Origin: Burkholderia stagnalis
Lineage (GTDB): Bacteria; Pseudomonadota; Gammaproteobacteria; Burkholderiales; Burkholderiaceae
Length of the DNA stretch: 64,000 nt
Direction of reading: 5' to 3'
Assembly: GCF_902830275.1 (NCBI RefSeq)
Contig: NZ_CADESW010000002.1
Location: 62,001 to 126,000 of the forward strand
Position numbers and translations under genes: made by a program. Position 1 is the stretch's first letter, and each line of letters starts with the position of its first letter. This document shows, one piece after another, positions 56,213-64,000 of the stretch. The notes beneath the pieces are model-generated. The model had not been told where the DNA came from and did not search any database. It saw only the letters and a list, made by a program, of their open reading frames with translations.

Positions 56213-56845
56213 TCAGCGCCGCAGCAGGTACGCGAGCAGCACCTCGGTGTTCATCCTGACCATCTCCGCGCGCTCGTCGGGCTGGGTGAAGTCGCGGCCG
56301 AGCGTCGCCGCGAGCGTGAAGCGGTTGGATACGATGTAGTAGCCGAGCCCCGACAGGGTCACGTAGAAGCGCAGCGGATCGACGTCGGTGCGGAACAGCC
56401 CGGCCTTCTGGCCGCGCGTGAGCACGTTGCCGAGCATCGCGACGATCGGCGAGATCATTTCGCGAATCCGCGACGACTTGTGCAGGTAGCGGGCCTCGTG
56501 CAGGTTTTCGTTGTTGATGAGCCGCAGCAGCTCGGGATGGTCGCGATAATAGTCCCACACGAAATGCGCGAGCCGCGTGATCGCCTCGACCGGCGCGACA
56601 CCGTCCAGGTCGAGCACGCGTTCGGCGTCGGTCAACGCGGAAAACGCATGTTCGAGCACCGCGGTGAACAGTTGCTCCTTGCTGCCGAAGTAGTAATAGA
56701 GCATGCGCTCGTTGGTTTCCGCCCGGCGCGCGATCTGGTCGACGCGCGCGCCAAACAAGCCCCCACTCGCGAATTCCTCGGCCGCTGCCATCAGGATGCG
56801 GCGACGGGTGCCTTCAGGATCTCTTTTGATTTTTGGCTGATTCAT
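56213..56845 (-). CDS. TetR family transcriptional regulator
   Basis: A 210-residue dimeric DNA-binding repressor type. RDPEGTRRRILMAAAEEFAS and GARVDQIARRAETNERMLYYYFGSKEQLFTAVLE form the helix-turn-helix at residues 8-55. The ligand-binding domain has HPELLRLINNENLHEARYLH, SSRIREMISPIVAMLGNVL and GYYIVSNRFTLAATLG, resembling the RutR/AcrR-like TetR_C group. The ligand is unknown. It converges with phaZ and diverges from rsxB over 253 bases. ATG 56845 (MNQPKIK) is the start; the frame to 57130 is rejected. Confidence 0.88.
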   Translation of the reverse strand: MNQPKIKRDPEGTRRRILMAAAEEFASGGLFGARVDQIARRAETNERMLYYYFGSKEQLFTAVLEHAFSALTDAERVLDLDGVAPVEAITRLAHFVWDYYRDHPELLRLINNENLHEARYLHKSSRIREMISPIVAMLGNVLTRGQKAGLFRTDVDPLRFYVTLSGLGYYIVSNRFTLAATLGRDFTQPDERAEMVRMNTEVLLAYLLRR

Positions 56846-57098
56846 GGTGGCGTGTTTTGCTATGTGAGCCGCGTCATCCGGATCGGTCGCCACGCCGCGT
56901 CTGCGTTGGCGACCCTCGAACGGGCACGCCGCGCACGGCGTCCCTCCTGCTGCGCCCCTGCAAAAAGCGCTTCGATTATGCGCACAGACGCCGTCAAGCG
57001 CAATGCGGGAAATCGGCGATAATCGTGATTTGGCAAACCTTTCCGGCCGCGCCCGCCGCGGCCGAGAGACATTCGGCGCATCGGCGCCCGCTGTCACC

Positions 57099-57956
57099 GT
57101 GACCGATTCCAAGACACTCGCAGATCGCATCGAAGATCTGCTTCCCCAGACTCAATGCACGAAGTGCGGCTATGAAGGCTGCCGCCCGTATGCCGACGCG
57201 ATCGCCGCCGGCGACGCGAACTACAACCAGTGCCCGCCGGGCGGCGCCGAAGGCGTCGCGCGCCTCGCGCGCCTGCTCGGCAAGCCGGTGATCCCGCTGA
57301 ACCCGGTCAACGGCGAAGAACGCCCGCGCCCCGTCGCGGTGATCGACGAAAGCCTCTGCATCGGCTGCACGCTGTGCATGCAGGCTTGCCCGGTCGACGC
57401 GATCGTCGGCGCACCGAAGCAGATGCACACGGTGATCGCCTCGCTCTGCACCGGCTGCGATCTTTGCGTGCCGCCCTGCCCGGTCGACTGCATCGCGATG
57501 GTGCCCGTCACGGGCGAGCACACCGGCTGGGACGCATGGACCCAGGCGCAGGCCGACGCCGCCCGCGAACGCCACGACCGCCGCCTCGCGCGCGAGCGCC
57601 GCGAACGCGAAGCGGCCGAGGCGCGCGCGGCCGCGCGCCGCTCGGCGAGCGCCACGGCCCAGCCGGCCGCCGCGCAGCCCGATGCCGCAAGCGATGCCGC
57701 AAGCGATGCCGACGCGAAGAAACGCGCGATCATCGCCGCCGCGCTCGAACGCGCGCGCAAGAAGAAGGAAGAACTCGCCGCGCAGGGCGACGCGCCGAAG
57801 AATACCGACGGCGTGAGCGCCGCCGTCCAGGCGCAGATCGATGCGGCCGAGGCGCGCCGCAAGCGGCTTGCCGAACAGCAGGCGCAGGACACCGGCGCAG
57901 CGGCGCCCGAACCCGATGACGGCCCGCCGGCGCCGTCCGACAAGACACCACGATGA
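57099..57956 (+). CDS. rsxB: Orphan RsxB/RnfB-type iron-sulfur protein with long RnfC-like tail
   Basis: A 285-residue ferredoxin-like protein from GTG 57099. The N-terminal Fe-S domain has [20 protein letters not shown] and NQCPPGG. Two [4Fe-4S] motifs follow: [12 protein letters not shown] and [12 protein letters not shown]. The RnfB membrane anchor is missing. After residue 155 a long alanine/lysine/arginine tail with [20 protein letters not shown] resembles the repeated tail of RnfC. No other rsx/rnf gene is near; nth follows with an ATGA overlap. The role is electron transfer, with the partner unknown. The first residues in the longer frame (to 57003) are rejected as they do not fit the family. 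Confidence 0.88.
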   Translation: MTDSKTLADRIEDLLPQTQCTKCGYEGCRPYADAIAAGDANYNQCPPGGAEGVARLARLLGKPVIPLNPVNGEERPRPVAVIDESLCIGCTLCMQACPVDAIVGAPKQMHTVIASLCTGCDLCVPPCPVDCIAMVPVTGEHTGWDAWTQAQADAARERHDRRLARERREREAAEARAAARRSASATAQPAAAQPDAASDAASDADAKKRAIIAAALERARKKKEELAAQGDAPKNTDGVSAAVQAQIDAAEARRKRLAEQQAQDTGAAAPEPDDGPPAPSDKTPR

Positions 57957-58597
57957 ACGCCAGCAAACGACGCGCGATCTTCGAAACGCTGCAGAGCCTC
58001 AATCCGAATCCGACCACCGAGCTCGAATACTCGACGCCGTTCGAACTGCTGATCGCGGTGCTGCTGTCCGCGCAGGCCACCGACGTGTCGGTCAACAAGG
58101 CAATGCGCAAGATGTTCCCGGTCGCGAACACGCCGCGACAAATTGTCGCGCTCGGCGAGGAAGGCGTCGCCGAGTACATCAAGACGATCGGGCTCTACCG
58201 CACCAAGGCGAAGAACGTGGTCGCCACGTGCCGAATCCTGCTCGAGCAGTATGGCGGCGAGGTGCCGGCCGATCGCGAGGCGCTCGAGAGCCTGCCGGGC
58301 GTCGGCCGCAAGACCGCGAACGTCGTGCTCAACACTGCGTTCGGGCATCCGACGATCGCGGTCGACACGCACATCTTCCGCGTCGCGAACCGCACCGGCC
58401 TCGCGCCCGGCAAGGACGTGCGGGCCGTCGAAGCCGCGCTCGAGAAGTTCACGCCGAAGGAATACCTGCAGGACGCGCATCACTGGCTGATCCTGCACGG
58501 CCGCTACGTGTGCAAGGCGCGCAAGCCCGAATGCTGGCACTGCGCGATCGAGCCGCTGTGCGAGTTCAGGCCGAAGACGCCGCCGCCGGCCGATTGA
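57953..58597 (+). CDS. nth: Endonuclease III
   Basis: A 214-residue DNA glycosylase/AP lyase removing oxidised pyrimidines in base-excision repair. Helix-hairpin-helix [16 protein letters not shown] carries catalytic lysine K120, and AVDTHIFRV the aspartate D138, both at the same numbers as in E. coli Nth. The C-terminal [17 protein letters not shown] gives the C-x6-C-x2-C-x5-C [4Fe-4S] site. The start overlaps the rsxB stop as ATGA, so the two are translationally coupled. Confidence 0.97.
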   Translation: MNASKRRAIFETLQSLNPNPTTELEYSTPFELLIAVLLSAQATDVSVNKAMRKMFPVANTPRQIVALGEEGVAEYIKTIGLYRTKAKNVVATCRILLEQYGGEVPADREALESLPGVGRKTANVVLNTAFGHPTIAVDTHIFRVANRTGLAPGKDVRAVEAALEKFTPKEYLQDAHHWLILHGRYVCKARKPECWHCAIEPLCEFRPKTPPPAD

Positions 58598-58631
58598 TTC
58601 GCCGCGCCGGGCATCGTGCCGGCCGGGTGGA

Positions 58632-59561
58632 TTACGCGTTGGACGTCGCCGTCGCGTCGTCGGCCGCGGCGCCGCCTGCCCGCACGAGCGCCAGCACCGC
58701 CGCGAGGATCGCCGCGCCGCCGGCCCACTGCAGCGGCGACAGCGCTTCGCCGAACAGCAGCGCCGCGAGCGCGACGGTCACGACCGGCTCGAGCGTCGAC
58801 AGCATCGACGTGCGCGCCGCGCCGAGCCGTTCGAGCCCCGCGAAGAACGCGATCATCGCGGCCACCGTCGACACCAGCGCGATCGCCAGCATCGCCGCCC
58901 AGCCGCCCGCCGTCGCGGGCCAGTGCGGCGGCGCGCCGAGCACCGTGCTGCGCGCCACGGCGATCAGCACGAGCATCCCCGTTGCCGACACGCAGATGAT
59001 CGCAGTCGTCGCGAGCGGGTCGATCCCGCGCGTCGCCCGGGTGCCGGCGACGATGTACAGCGAATAGATCACCGCGGCCGCGAGCGCCAGCGCGATGCCG
59101 AGCGGCTCGCCGTGCCCGCCGCCGACCATCAGCGCCGAACCCGCGACGCACAGCACGAGCGCGACGACCTTGGCGCGCGTGAGCCGCTCGCCGAGCCACC
59201 ACGCGGCGAGCAGCGTGACGAACGCCGGATACAGGTACAGCAGCAGCGCGACGAGGCTCGCCTGCGCGTGCTGCAGCGCGCTGAAGTAGCAGAACGACTG
59301 GCCGACGTAGCCGAGCGCGCCCATCGCGACGAGCGGCGCGAGCGCCCGGCCGCGCGGCCATGCGACGCCCCGGTGCCGGGCGATCGCGGCCAGCACCGCG
59401 CCGCCGATCGCGAAGCGCACGATCAGCAGGCCGAGCACGTCGACGCCGCCCGCATACGCGTAGCGGCCGAAGATCGCCATCGCGCCGAACGCAGCGGCGG
59501 ACAACGCGACGTAAAGCGCGCCCTGCAGGGCGCCGGACGGTGAGCGGGCGGTGACGGTCAT
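58632..59561 (-). CDS. EamA-family (DMT) transporter
   Basis: A 309-residue permease with ten predicted helices, a duplicated five-helix unit of the drug/metabolite transporter superfamily. GALYVALSAAAFGAMAIFGRYA and the repeat half with ALALAAAVIYSLYIVAGTRAT fit the EamA repeat pattern, as do PAFVTLLAAWWLGERLTRAKV and EPVVTVALAALLFGEALSPLQ, the two copies of the helix 5 GE motif. The substrate is unknown. ATG 59561 is preferred over the frame to 59630. It converges with nth and diverges from the DUF1841 gene. Confidence 0.88.
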   Translation of the reverse strand: MTVTARSPSGALQGALYVALSAAAFGAMAIFGRYAYAGGVDVLGLLIVRFAIGGAVLAAIARHRGVAWPRGRALAPLVAMGALGYVGQSFCYFSALQHAQASLVALLLYLYPAFVTLLAAWWLGERLTRAKVVALVLCVAGSALMVGGGHGEPLGIALALAAAVIYSLYIVAGTRATRGIDPLATTAIICVSATGMLVLIAVARSTVLGAPPHWPATAGGWAAMLAIALVSTVAAMIAFFAGLERLGAARTSMLSTLEPVVTVALAALLFGEALSPLQWAGGAAILAAVLALVRAGGAAADDATATSNA

Positions 59562-59699
59562 GGCAACACGAAATGCGGTGGAATGGGGTGGAGCGACGGA
59601 TGTCGCAGGAGTGTATCGGCGGCGCGGCACGCGGCCCAGCCCGCGCTTACCCGCAAGCGCCGCCGCACCCCGCCGCCAGCACCGTCCGCCGACCCGGCG

Positions 59700-59705
59700 T
59701 ACAAT
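59700..59705 (+). promoter_or_regulatory. Candidate -10 element of the DUF1841 gene
   Basis: TACAAT (context GCGTACAATGCG), 44 bases before the start. No -35 match. Confidence 0.35.
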
Positions 59706-59749
59706 GCGCGACGCGGCATGACGCCGCGAGAATCCCGACGTTCCCCACC

Positions 59750-60184
59750 ATGTTCAATCCGAGCCGCGACGACGTGCGTCGCTTTTTCATCGACACCTGG
59801 CGCAAGCAGCGCGCCGGCGAAATCCTGACCCCGCTGGAAGCGATCGCGGCCGACTGGATCGTCGAACACCCCGAATACCACGCCGAACTCGAGGACGCCG
59901 ACGGCGCCGCCACGCGCAACTATGCGCCCGAGGAAGGCCGCACCAACCCGTTCCTGCACCTGTCGATGCACCTCGCGATCAGCGAGCAGCTGTCGATCGA
60001 CCAGCCCCCGGGGATCCGCGCCGCGCACGACAAGCTGGCGGCCAGGCTCGACTCGACGCACGACGCTCAGCACGCGATCATGGAATGCCTCGGCGAGACG
60101 ATCTGGGAAGCCCAGCGCACCAACACGCCGCCGGACACCGACGCGTACCTGCAGCGCATCCTGCGCCGCGCGTCGCGCGACTGA
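59750..60184 (+). CDS. DUF1841 family protein
   Basis: A 144-residue soluble protein of the DUF1841 family, restricted mainly to proteobacteria, function unknown. MFNPSRDDVRRFFIDTWRKQ opens it, then LEAIAADWIVEHPEYH, then the family core NPFLHLSMHLAISEQLSIDQ and AQHAIMECLGETIWEAQR. It looks mainly helical, with conserved histidines that might bind metal. It is followed by a strong bidirectional terminator and converges with two cytochrome genes. Confidence 0.88.
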   Translation: MFNPSRDDVRRFFIDTWRKQRAGEILTPLEAIAADWIVEHPEYHAELEDADGAATRNYAPEEGRTNPFLHLSMHLAISEQLSIDQPPGIRAAHDKLAARLDSTHDAQHAIMECLGETIWEAQRTNTPPDTDAYLQRILRRASRD

Positions 60185-60207
60185 GCCGGGCGCCGGCCGC
60201 GCGCGGA

Positions 60208-60238
60208 CAAAAAAATACCCCGCCTCGGCGGGGTATCT
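60208..60238. terminator. Terminator between DUF1841 and cytochrome genes
   Basis: ATACCCCGC (60215-60223) pairs with GCGGGGTAT (60228-60236). The A run at 60209-60215 gives a T tract on the minus strand, so it serves mainly the cytochrome genes. The plus side has only CTT. Confidence 0.8.
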
Positions 60239-60271
60239 TGCGCAGCCCGGGCCCGCACGGGCCCGCGACGC

Positions 60272-60631
60272 TTACTTCTTGAACACCAGGTCGCCCTTCA
60301 GCGACTCGATATAGGCCGCGATGTCCTTCATGTCGCTGACCGACAGGTTCTGCACCTGCGCCTGCATGATCGCGTTGTTGCGGCCGAGCAGCGGGTTCGC
60401 CACGCCCATCTGGTACTGGCGCATCGCCCAGACGAGGTAGTCGGCGTGCTGGCCGGCGAGGCGCGGATACTCGGCGTTGATCGGCTGGTTCATCTTTGCG
60501 CCGTGGCAGGCCGCGCAGTTGTGCGACTCGACCAGCTCCTTGCCCTTCGACAGGTCGGCCGCGTGCGCGCTGCCGATCGCGAGGCCGGCCGCGAACGCGA
60601 TCGCCGCCGCCGTCTTGAATGCGTTGTTCAT
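60272..60631 (-). CDS. Class I c-type cytochrome (c553-like), second of a tandem pair
   Basis: A 119-residue periplasmic monohaem cytochrome. Signal peptide ends AHA-AD near residue 24; haem site CAACH at residues 39-43. MNQPINAEYPRLAGQHADYL is typical of c553/c4-like cytochromes, with distal methionine likely in the NNAIMQAQV or MGVANP region. It ends SLKGDLVFKK. It lies 39 bases after a second, related cytochrome gene on the same strand. It probably carries electrons to a terminal oxidase; no oxidase gene is in the window. Confidence 0.92.
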   Translation of the reverse strand: MNNAFKTAAAIAFAAGLAIGSAHAADLSKGKELVESHNCAACHGAKMNQPINAEYPRLAGQHADYLVWAMRQYQMGVANPLLGRNNAIMQAQVQNLSVSDMKDIAAYIESLKGDLVFKK

Positions 60632-60670
60632 GAATGCTCCTATCCCGCGTGTGAGATCAGCAAGCGGCGC

Positions 60671-61030
60671 TTACTTGTAGGGATTGTCTTTCGTGTCGGC
60701 CTTCTGCACGGCATAGTAGGCCGCCAGATCGGCGATGTCCTGATCCGTCAGCGAGCCGGCGATCGCGTTCATCGACGGGAAGTGACGATCCTTCTTGCGG
60801 TAGGCTTGCAGCGCATTCGCGAGGTATTGCTCGTTCTGGCCGCCGAGGACCGGCACCCGGTAGACCTCCGGATAGGCCGTGCGGTAGCCGTCGATGCCGT
60901 GGCAGCCGATGCACATGGCGGCCTTGCTCGCCCCGTCCTTCGGGTTGCCGACCACACCGGCCGCCTGCGCGCTGCCCGCGAGCGCCACGAGCGCTGCGAC
61001 AACAACGTGTTTGCCGACGAATTTGTTCAT
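60671..61030 (-). CDS. Class I c-type cytochrome, first of a tandem pair
   Basis: A 119-residue periplasmic monohaem cytochrome with signal peptide to AQA-AG (residue 23) and haem site CIGCH (residues 40-44). PEVYRVPVLGGQNEQYLANAL and DRHFPSMNAIAGSLTDQDIA mark the c553/c4-like fold, with methionine in SMNAIA as the likely sixth ligand. It shares length and layout with the downstream copy but differs strongly in sequence, so the duplication is old. It is divergent from the MoxR gene across 244 bases. Confidence 0.92.
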   Translation of the reverse strand: MNKFVGKHVVVAALVALAGSAQAAGVVGNPKDGASKAAMCIGCHGIDGYRTAYPEVYRVPVLGGQNEQYLANALQAYRKKDRHFPSMNAIAGSLTDQDIADLAAYYAVQKADTKDNPYK

Positions 61031-61130
61031 AGCTCTTGTAACCTAGCTTGAGGGGAAACTGGCGCCAAAGCGGCAACGGCCCGCGCCGTTTTGCTTATCG
61101 GGTCGCCACGCAGGCCAAAAAAACGGCCAG

Positions 61131-61136
61131 ATTGTA
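61131..61136 (-). promoter_or_regulatory. Candidate -10 element of the cytochrome pair
   Basis: TACAAT on the minus strand (context GGTACAATCTGG), about 100 bases upstream of the first cytochrome start. No clear -35. Confidence 0.3.
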
Positions 61137-61236
61137 CCGCGACGGCGGGGAATGCGTCCATACAGCTTCCCGGCCCGCCCCGCCGCGGCCCAGCAACGAT
61201 ACGCGGCCGCCGGCGAAGCCGACAGCCCTTCTGACT

Positions 61237-61242
61237 TATACT
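61237..61242 (+). promoter_or_regulatory. Candidate -10 element of the MoxR gene
   Basis: TATACT (context GACTTATACTGG), 33 bases before the start at 61275. No -35 match. Confidence 0.35.
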
Positions 61243-61274
61243 GGGATTTTTTCGCGAACGGGAAGAGCGCCGCC

Positions 61275-62117
61275 ATGCGTTTCGAAGGGTCCTCGCACTA
61301 CGTCGCCACCGACGATCTGAAGCTCGCGGTCAACGCCGCGCTGACGCTGCAACGCCCGCTCCTGATCAAGGGCGAACCCGGCACCGGCAAGACCATGCTC
61401 GCCGAGGAAGTGGCCGCCGCGCTCGGCATGCCGCTGCTGCAGTGGCACATCAAGTCGACCACGAAGGCGCAGCAGGGCCTGTACGAATACGACGCCGTGT
61501 CGCGGCTGCGCGACTCGCAGCTCGGCGACGAACGCGTGAAGGACATCGCGAACTACATCGTGAAGGGCGTGCTGTGGCAGGCGTTCGACGCCGAGCAGCC
61601 GACCGTCCTGCTGATCGACGAGATCGACAAGGCCGACATCGAATTCCCGAACGACCTGCTGCGCGAGCTCGACCGGATGGAATTCCATGTGTACGAGACC
61701 CGCCAGACGGTGCGCGCGAAGCACCGCCCGCTCGTGATCATCACGTCGAACAACGAGAAGGAACTGCCCGACGCGTTCCTGCGCCGCTGCTTCTTCCACT
61801 ACATCCAGTTCCCCGACGCATCGACGATGCAGAAGATCGTCGCGGTGCACTACCCGAACATCGGCGAGGAGCTGCTGCACGCGGCGCTCGAGAGCTTCTT
61901 CGAGCTGCGCGGCGTGTCGGGCCTGAAGAAGAAGCCGTCGACGTCCGAGCTGCTCGACTGGCTGAAGCTGCTGCTCGCCGAGAACATTCCGCCGGAATCG
62001 CTGCGCGGCACCGATCGCAAGCAGATCGTGCCGCCGCTCGTGGGCGCGCTGCTGAAGAACGAACAGGACCTGAGCCTGTTCGAGCGGCTCGTCTACATGA
62101 ACCAGCGCAACCGGTAA
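61275..62117 (+). CDS. MoxR family AAA+ ATPase
   Basis: A 280-residue AAA+ chaperone-like ATPase of the MoxR family, which usually helps a VWA-domain partner mature or insert metal into enzymes. MRFEGSSHYVATDDLKLAVNA starts the domain. Walker A KGEPGTGKTML (about residues 31-41), Walker B TVLLIDEIDKAD (about 110-121), and PLVIITSNNEKELPDAFLRR for sensor 1 and the arginine finger. ATG 61275 has GGAAGAG upstream; the extra 41 residues of the longer frame look unrelated. The VWA gene follows after 25 bases. Confidence 0.92.
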   Translation: MRFEGSSHYVATDDLKLAVNAALTLQRPLLIKGEPGTGKTMLAEEVAAALGMPLLQWHIKSTTKAQQGLYEYDAVSRLRDSQLGDERVKDIANYIVKGVLWQAFDAEQPTVLLIDEIDKADIEFPNDLLRELDRMEFHVYETRQTVRAKHRPLVIITSNNEKELPDAFLRRCFFHYIQFPDASTMQKIVAVHYPNIGEELLHAALESFFELRGVSGLKKKPSTSELLDWLKLLLAENIPPESLRGTDRKQIVPPLVGALLKNEQDLSLFERLVYMNQRNR

Positions 62118-62142
62118 GCGCACAACCCGCAAAGGCCCGGCC

Positions 62143-63318
62143 ATGCTGCTCAATTTCTTCTACGCGCTGCGCGCAGCGAAGCTGCCCGTCTCGGTGAAGG
62201 AATACCTGACGCTGCTCGAATCGCTGAAGGCCGGGCTGATCGCGCCGTCGATCGACGCGTTCTACTACCTCGCGCGCATGACGCTCGTGAAGGACGAGCA
62301 ATACTTCGACAAGTTCGACCAGGCGTTCGGCGCGTACTTCCACGGCGTGTCCGCGCTGCCGGCCGACGCGTTCGACGTCCCGCTCGACTGGCTCGAGAAA
62401 CGGCTCGAGCGCGAGCTGTCGCCGGAGGAAAAGGCGCAGATCGAAGCGATGGGCGGGCTCGACAAGCTGATGGCGCGCCTGAAGGAACTGCTCGACGAGC
62501 AGAAGGAGCGGCACGAAGGCGGCAACAAGTGGATCGGCACCGGCGGCACGTCGCCGTTCGGGCACGGCGGCTACAACCCGGAAGGCATCCGCATCGGCGG
62601 GCCGTCGAACGGCAACCGCACCGCGGTCAAGGTGTGGGAAGCGCGCGCGTTCCGCGACTACGACGATTCGGTCGAGATCGGCACGCGCAATATCAAGGTC
62701 GCGCTGCGGCGGCTGCGCCGCTTCGCGCGCGAAGGCGCGGCCGAGGAGCTCGACCTGCCCGGCACGATCCGCAGCACCGCCGCGAACGCGGGCTGGCTCG
62801 ACCTGCGGATGGTGCCCGAGCGCCACAACAACGTGAAGGTGCTGATGCTGCTCGACGTCGGCGGCTCGATGGACGATCACATCAAGCGCACCGAAGAGCT
62901 GTTCTCCGCCGCGAAGGCCGAATTCAAGCACCTCGAGTTCTTCTACTTCCACAATTGCGTGTACGACCACCTGTGGAAGAACAACCGCCGCCGCCACGCG
63001 GAGCGCACCGCGACCTGGGACGTGCTGCACAAGTTCACGCCCGACTACAAGCTGATCTTCGTCGGCGATGCGACGATGAGCCCGTACGAAGTGCTGCAGC
63101 CGGGCGGCTCGGTCGAATACAACAACCCCGAGGCCGGCGCGGTATGGCTGCGGCGGCTCGCCGACCAGTTCCCCCATCACGCGTGGCTGAACCCCGAGCC
63201 CGAGCGACTATGGGAATACCGCCAGTCGGTCGCGGTGATCCGCGACCTGCTCGGCCAGCGCATGTATCCGCTCACGCTCGCGGGCCTCGAAACCGCGATG
63301 CGCACACTCAGCAAATAA
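62143..63318 (+). CDS. VWA domain protein (CoxE-like), MoxR partner
   Basis: A 391-residue cytoplasmic protein. The N-terminal helical part (LLNFFYALRAAKLPVSVKEY, ALPADAFDVPLDWLEKRLER) leads to a glycine-rich linker (GTGGTSPFGHGGYNPEGIRI). A von Willebrand A domain follows with MIDAS-type DVGGSM at D238-S242 and a later FVGDATMSPYE, lacking the second serine of the classical D-x-S-x-S. This is the DUF58/CoxE-like layout found next to MoxR. The pair probably remodels a metalloenzyme or complex, which is not encoded nearby. Confidence 0.9.
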   Translation: MLLNFFYALRAAKLPVSVKEYLTLLESLKAGLIAPSIDAFYYLARMTLVKDEQYFDKFDQAFGAYFHGVSALPADAFDVPLDWLEKRLERELSPEEKAQIEAMGGLDKLMARLKELLDEQKERHEGGNKWIGTGGTSPFGHGGYNPEGIRIGGPSNGNRTAVKVWEARAFRDYDDSVEIGTRNIKVALRRLRRFAREGAAEELDLPGTIRSTAANAGWLDLRMVPERHNNVKVLMLLDVGGSMDDHIKRTEELFSAAKAEFKHLEFFYFHNCVYDHLWKNNRRRHAERTATWDVLHKFTPDYKLIFVGDATMSPYEVLQPGGSVEYNNPEAGAVWLRRLADQFPHHAWLNPEPERLWEYRQSVAVIRDLLGQRMYPLTLAGLETAMRTLSK

Positions 63319-63367
63319 CACCTGACGGCGGCCCCGCCCTCGCGGGCCGCGTTCCCCCGGAGTCACC

Positions 63368-64000
63368 ATGAACCCGCCATCCGTCGCGGACACGGGCCGC
63401 GCGAGCGGCCGTTTTTTCTCGGATACCTCGGTATCCGCGCTCGTCGCCGGTTTCGTCGCGATGATGACCGGCTATACGAGCTCGCTCGTGCTGATGTTCC
63501 AGGCCGGCCGCGCCGCGCACCTGAGCGACGCGCAGATCTCGTCGTGGATCTGGGCGCTGTCGATCGGCATGGCGGTGACGACGATCGGCCTGTCGCTGCG
63601 CTTTCGCGCGCCCGTCGTCGTCGCGTGGTCGACGCCCGGCGCCGCGCTGCTGGTCGCGTCGCTGCCCGGCGTGCCGTATGCCGAGGCGATCGGCGCGTTC
63701 ATCGTCTGCGCGCTGCTGCTGACCGCGGTCGGCGTGAGCGGCCTGTTCGACACGCTGATGCGCCGGATTCCCGCCGGCATCGCCGCCGCGCTGCTCGCCG
63801 GCATCCTGTTCGAGATCGGCATCGAGATCTTCCGCGCCGCGCAGCACCAGACCGCGCTCGTGCTCGCGATGTTCTTCACGTACCTGATCGTCAAGCGCGC
63901 GGCGCCGCGCTATGCGATCGTCACGACGCTCGCCGTCGGCACCGTGGCCGCGGGCATGCTCGGCCTGCTCGACTTCAGCCGGTTCCACGTCGCGTTCGCG
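63368..64000 (+). CDS. BenE family benzoate/H+ symporter-type transporter, partial at 3-prime end
   Basis: N-terminal 211 residues of a BenE-type inner-membrane transporter, reading beyond the window end. It has FSDTSVSALVAGFVAMMTGY, TSSLVLMFQAGRAAHLSDAQ, SSWIWALSIGMAVTTIGLSL, and PVVVAWSTPGAALL, the conserved family motif. At least six membrane segments are seen. BenE imports benzoate in proton symport, but the family is broader and the substrate is unproven. It follows the VWA gene by 49 bases, with CCCCGGAG before the ATG. Confidence 0.9.
   Translation, partial: MNPPSVADTGRASGRFFSDTSVSALVAGFVAMMTGYTSSLVLMFQAGRAAHLSDAQISSWIWALSIGMAVTTIGLSLRFRAPVVVAWSTPGAALLVASLPGVPYAEAIGAFIVCALLLTAVGVSGLFDTLMRRIPAGIAAALLAGILFEIGIEIFRAAQHQTALVLAMFFTYLIVKRAAPRYAIVTTLAVGTVAAGMLGLLDFSRFHVAFA

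Noticed and set aside
57681..57712. Short 12-base direct repeat in rsxB (D-A-A-S units)
   Set aside because: Only two copies within a low-complexity tail; too short to treat as a separate feature.
1..64000. tRNA, rRNA, insertion sequence, prophage or attachment site
   Set aside because: I looked for transposase/integrase motifs and inverted-repeat-bounded inserts, and for cloverleaf-like stretches with a TTCGA-type T loop. None was convincing by eye; a tRNAscan and ISfinder run would settle it.

Overview
The window is a contiguous, gene-dense, very GC-rich stretch of a primary chromosome from a Burkholderia-type betaproteobacterium, most likely the Burkholderia cepacia complex. This rests on gene content and order (kdpFABCDE, upp/yebC/purD, hemF-nadD-rsfS-rlmH-maf-rng, a dnaE-msbA lipopolysaccharide block, a large ftsK, a cytoplasmic PhaZ, rsxB-nth) and on codon usage. 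I recognise no phage, insertion sequence, integrase, tRNA, rRNA or CRISPR array. It looks like core chromosome, so most of the novelty lies in small genes, leaders, operators and odd protein architectures.

Layout. 1-3.6 kb (minus): an FtsX-type permease cut by the window edge, a DUF4126 membrane protein, a guanidinium exporter (gdx/sugE) preceded by what I read as a guanidine-II (mini-ykkC) riboswitch, and a DUF333 secreted protein. 3.7-12.25 kb (minus): the potassium-scavenging kdp locus, in transcription order a 35-residue small membrane protein, kdpF, kdpA, kdpB, kdpC, then kdpD and kdpE, with a KdpE-like operator upstream. 12.3-14.7 kb (minus): quinone oxidoreductase, methylglyoxal synthase and a degenerate short-chain dehydrogenase. 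14.9-17.9 kb (plus): upp, yebC, purD. 17.99-22.76 kb (plus): hemF-nadD-rsfS-rlmH-maf-rng, a compact run for haem, NAD, ribosome and RNA functions. 22.8-26.7 kb (plus): a small secreted protein, yggL, a PRC-barrel lipoprotein, an MFS permease and a FUSC protein.

26.8-39.8 kb holds an RcnB-like protein, then an envelope-polysaccharide block: one plus-strand family 2 glycosyltransferase facing a minus-strand series (dnaE, msbA, a group 1 transferase, two family 9 transferases, an O-antigen ligase and another group 1 transferase). These would build the lipopolysaccharide core, join O antigen to it and flip it. 40.0-41.8 kb (plus): two tRNA position-34 enzymes, trhO and gluQRS. 41.9-46.2 kb: rhlE, a MliC-type lysozyme inhibitor and purT on minus, and a META-domain lipoprotein on plus. 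46.3-51.1 kb: a 1587-residue FtsK with a very long linker that contains a 9-bp minisatellite.

51.2-64 kb: a periplasmic beta-propeller lactonase, a GH15 glucan/trehalose hydrolase, PhaZ with a histone-H1-like tail, a TetR regulator, an orphan rsxB with an RnfC-like tail followed by nth, an EamA permease, a DUF1841 protein, two tandem c-type cytochromes, a MoxR/VWA pair, and the start of a BenE-type transporter running off the window.

The observations I rate highest are the guanidine-II riboswitch (which also fixes the gdx start), the orphan RsxB-RnfC-tail/Nth pair, the T8 tract inside the O-antigen ligase gene, the unannotated small kdp protein, the FtsK minisatellite, the PhaZ tail and a probable CTG start for nadD. 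Promoters and terminators were read by eye and carry correspondingly low confidence.
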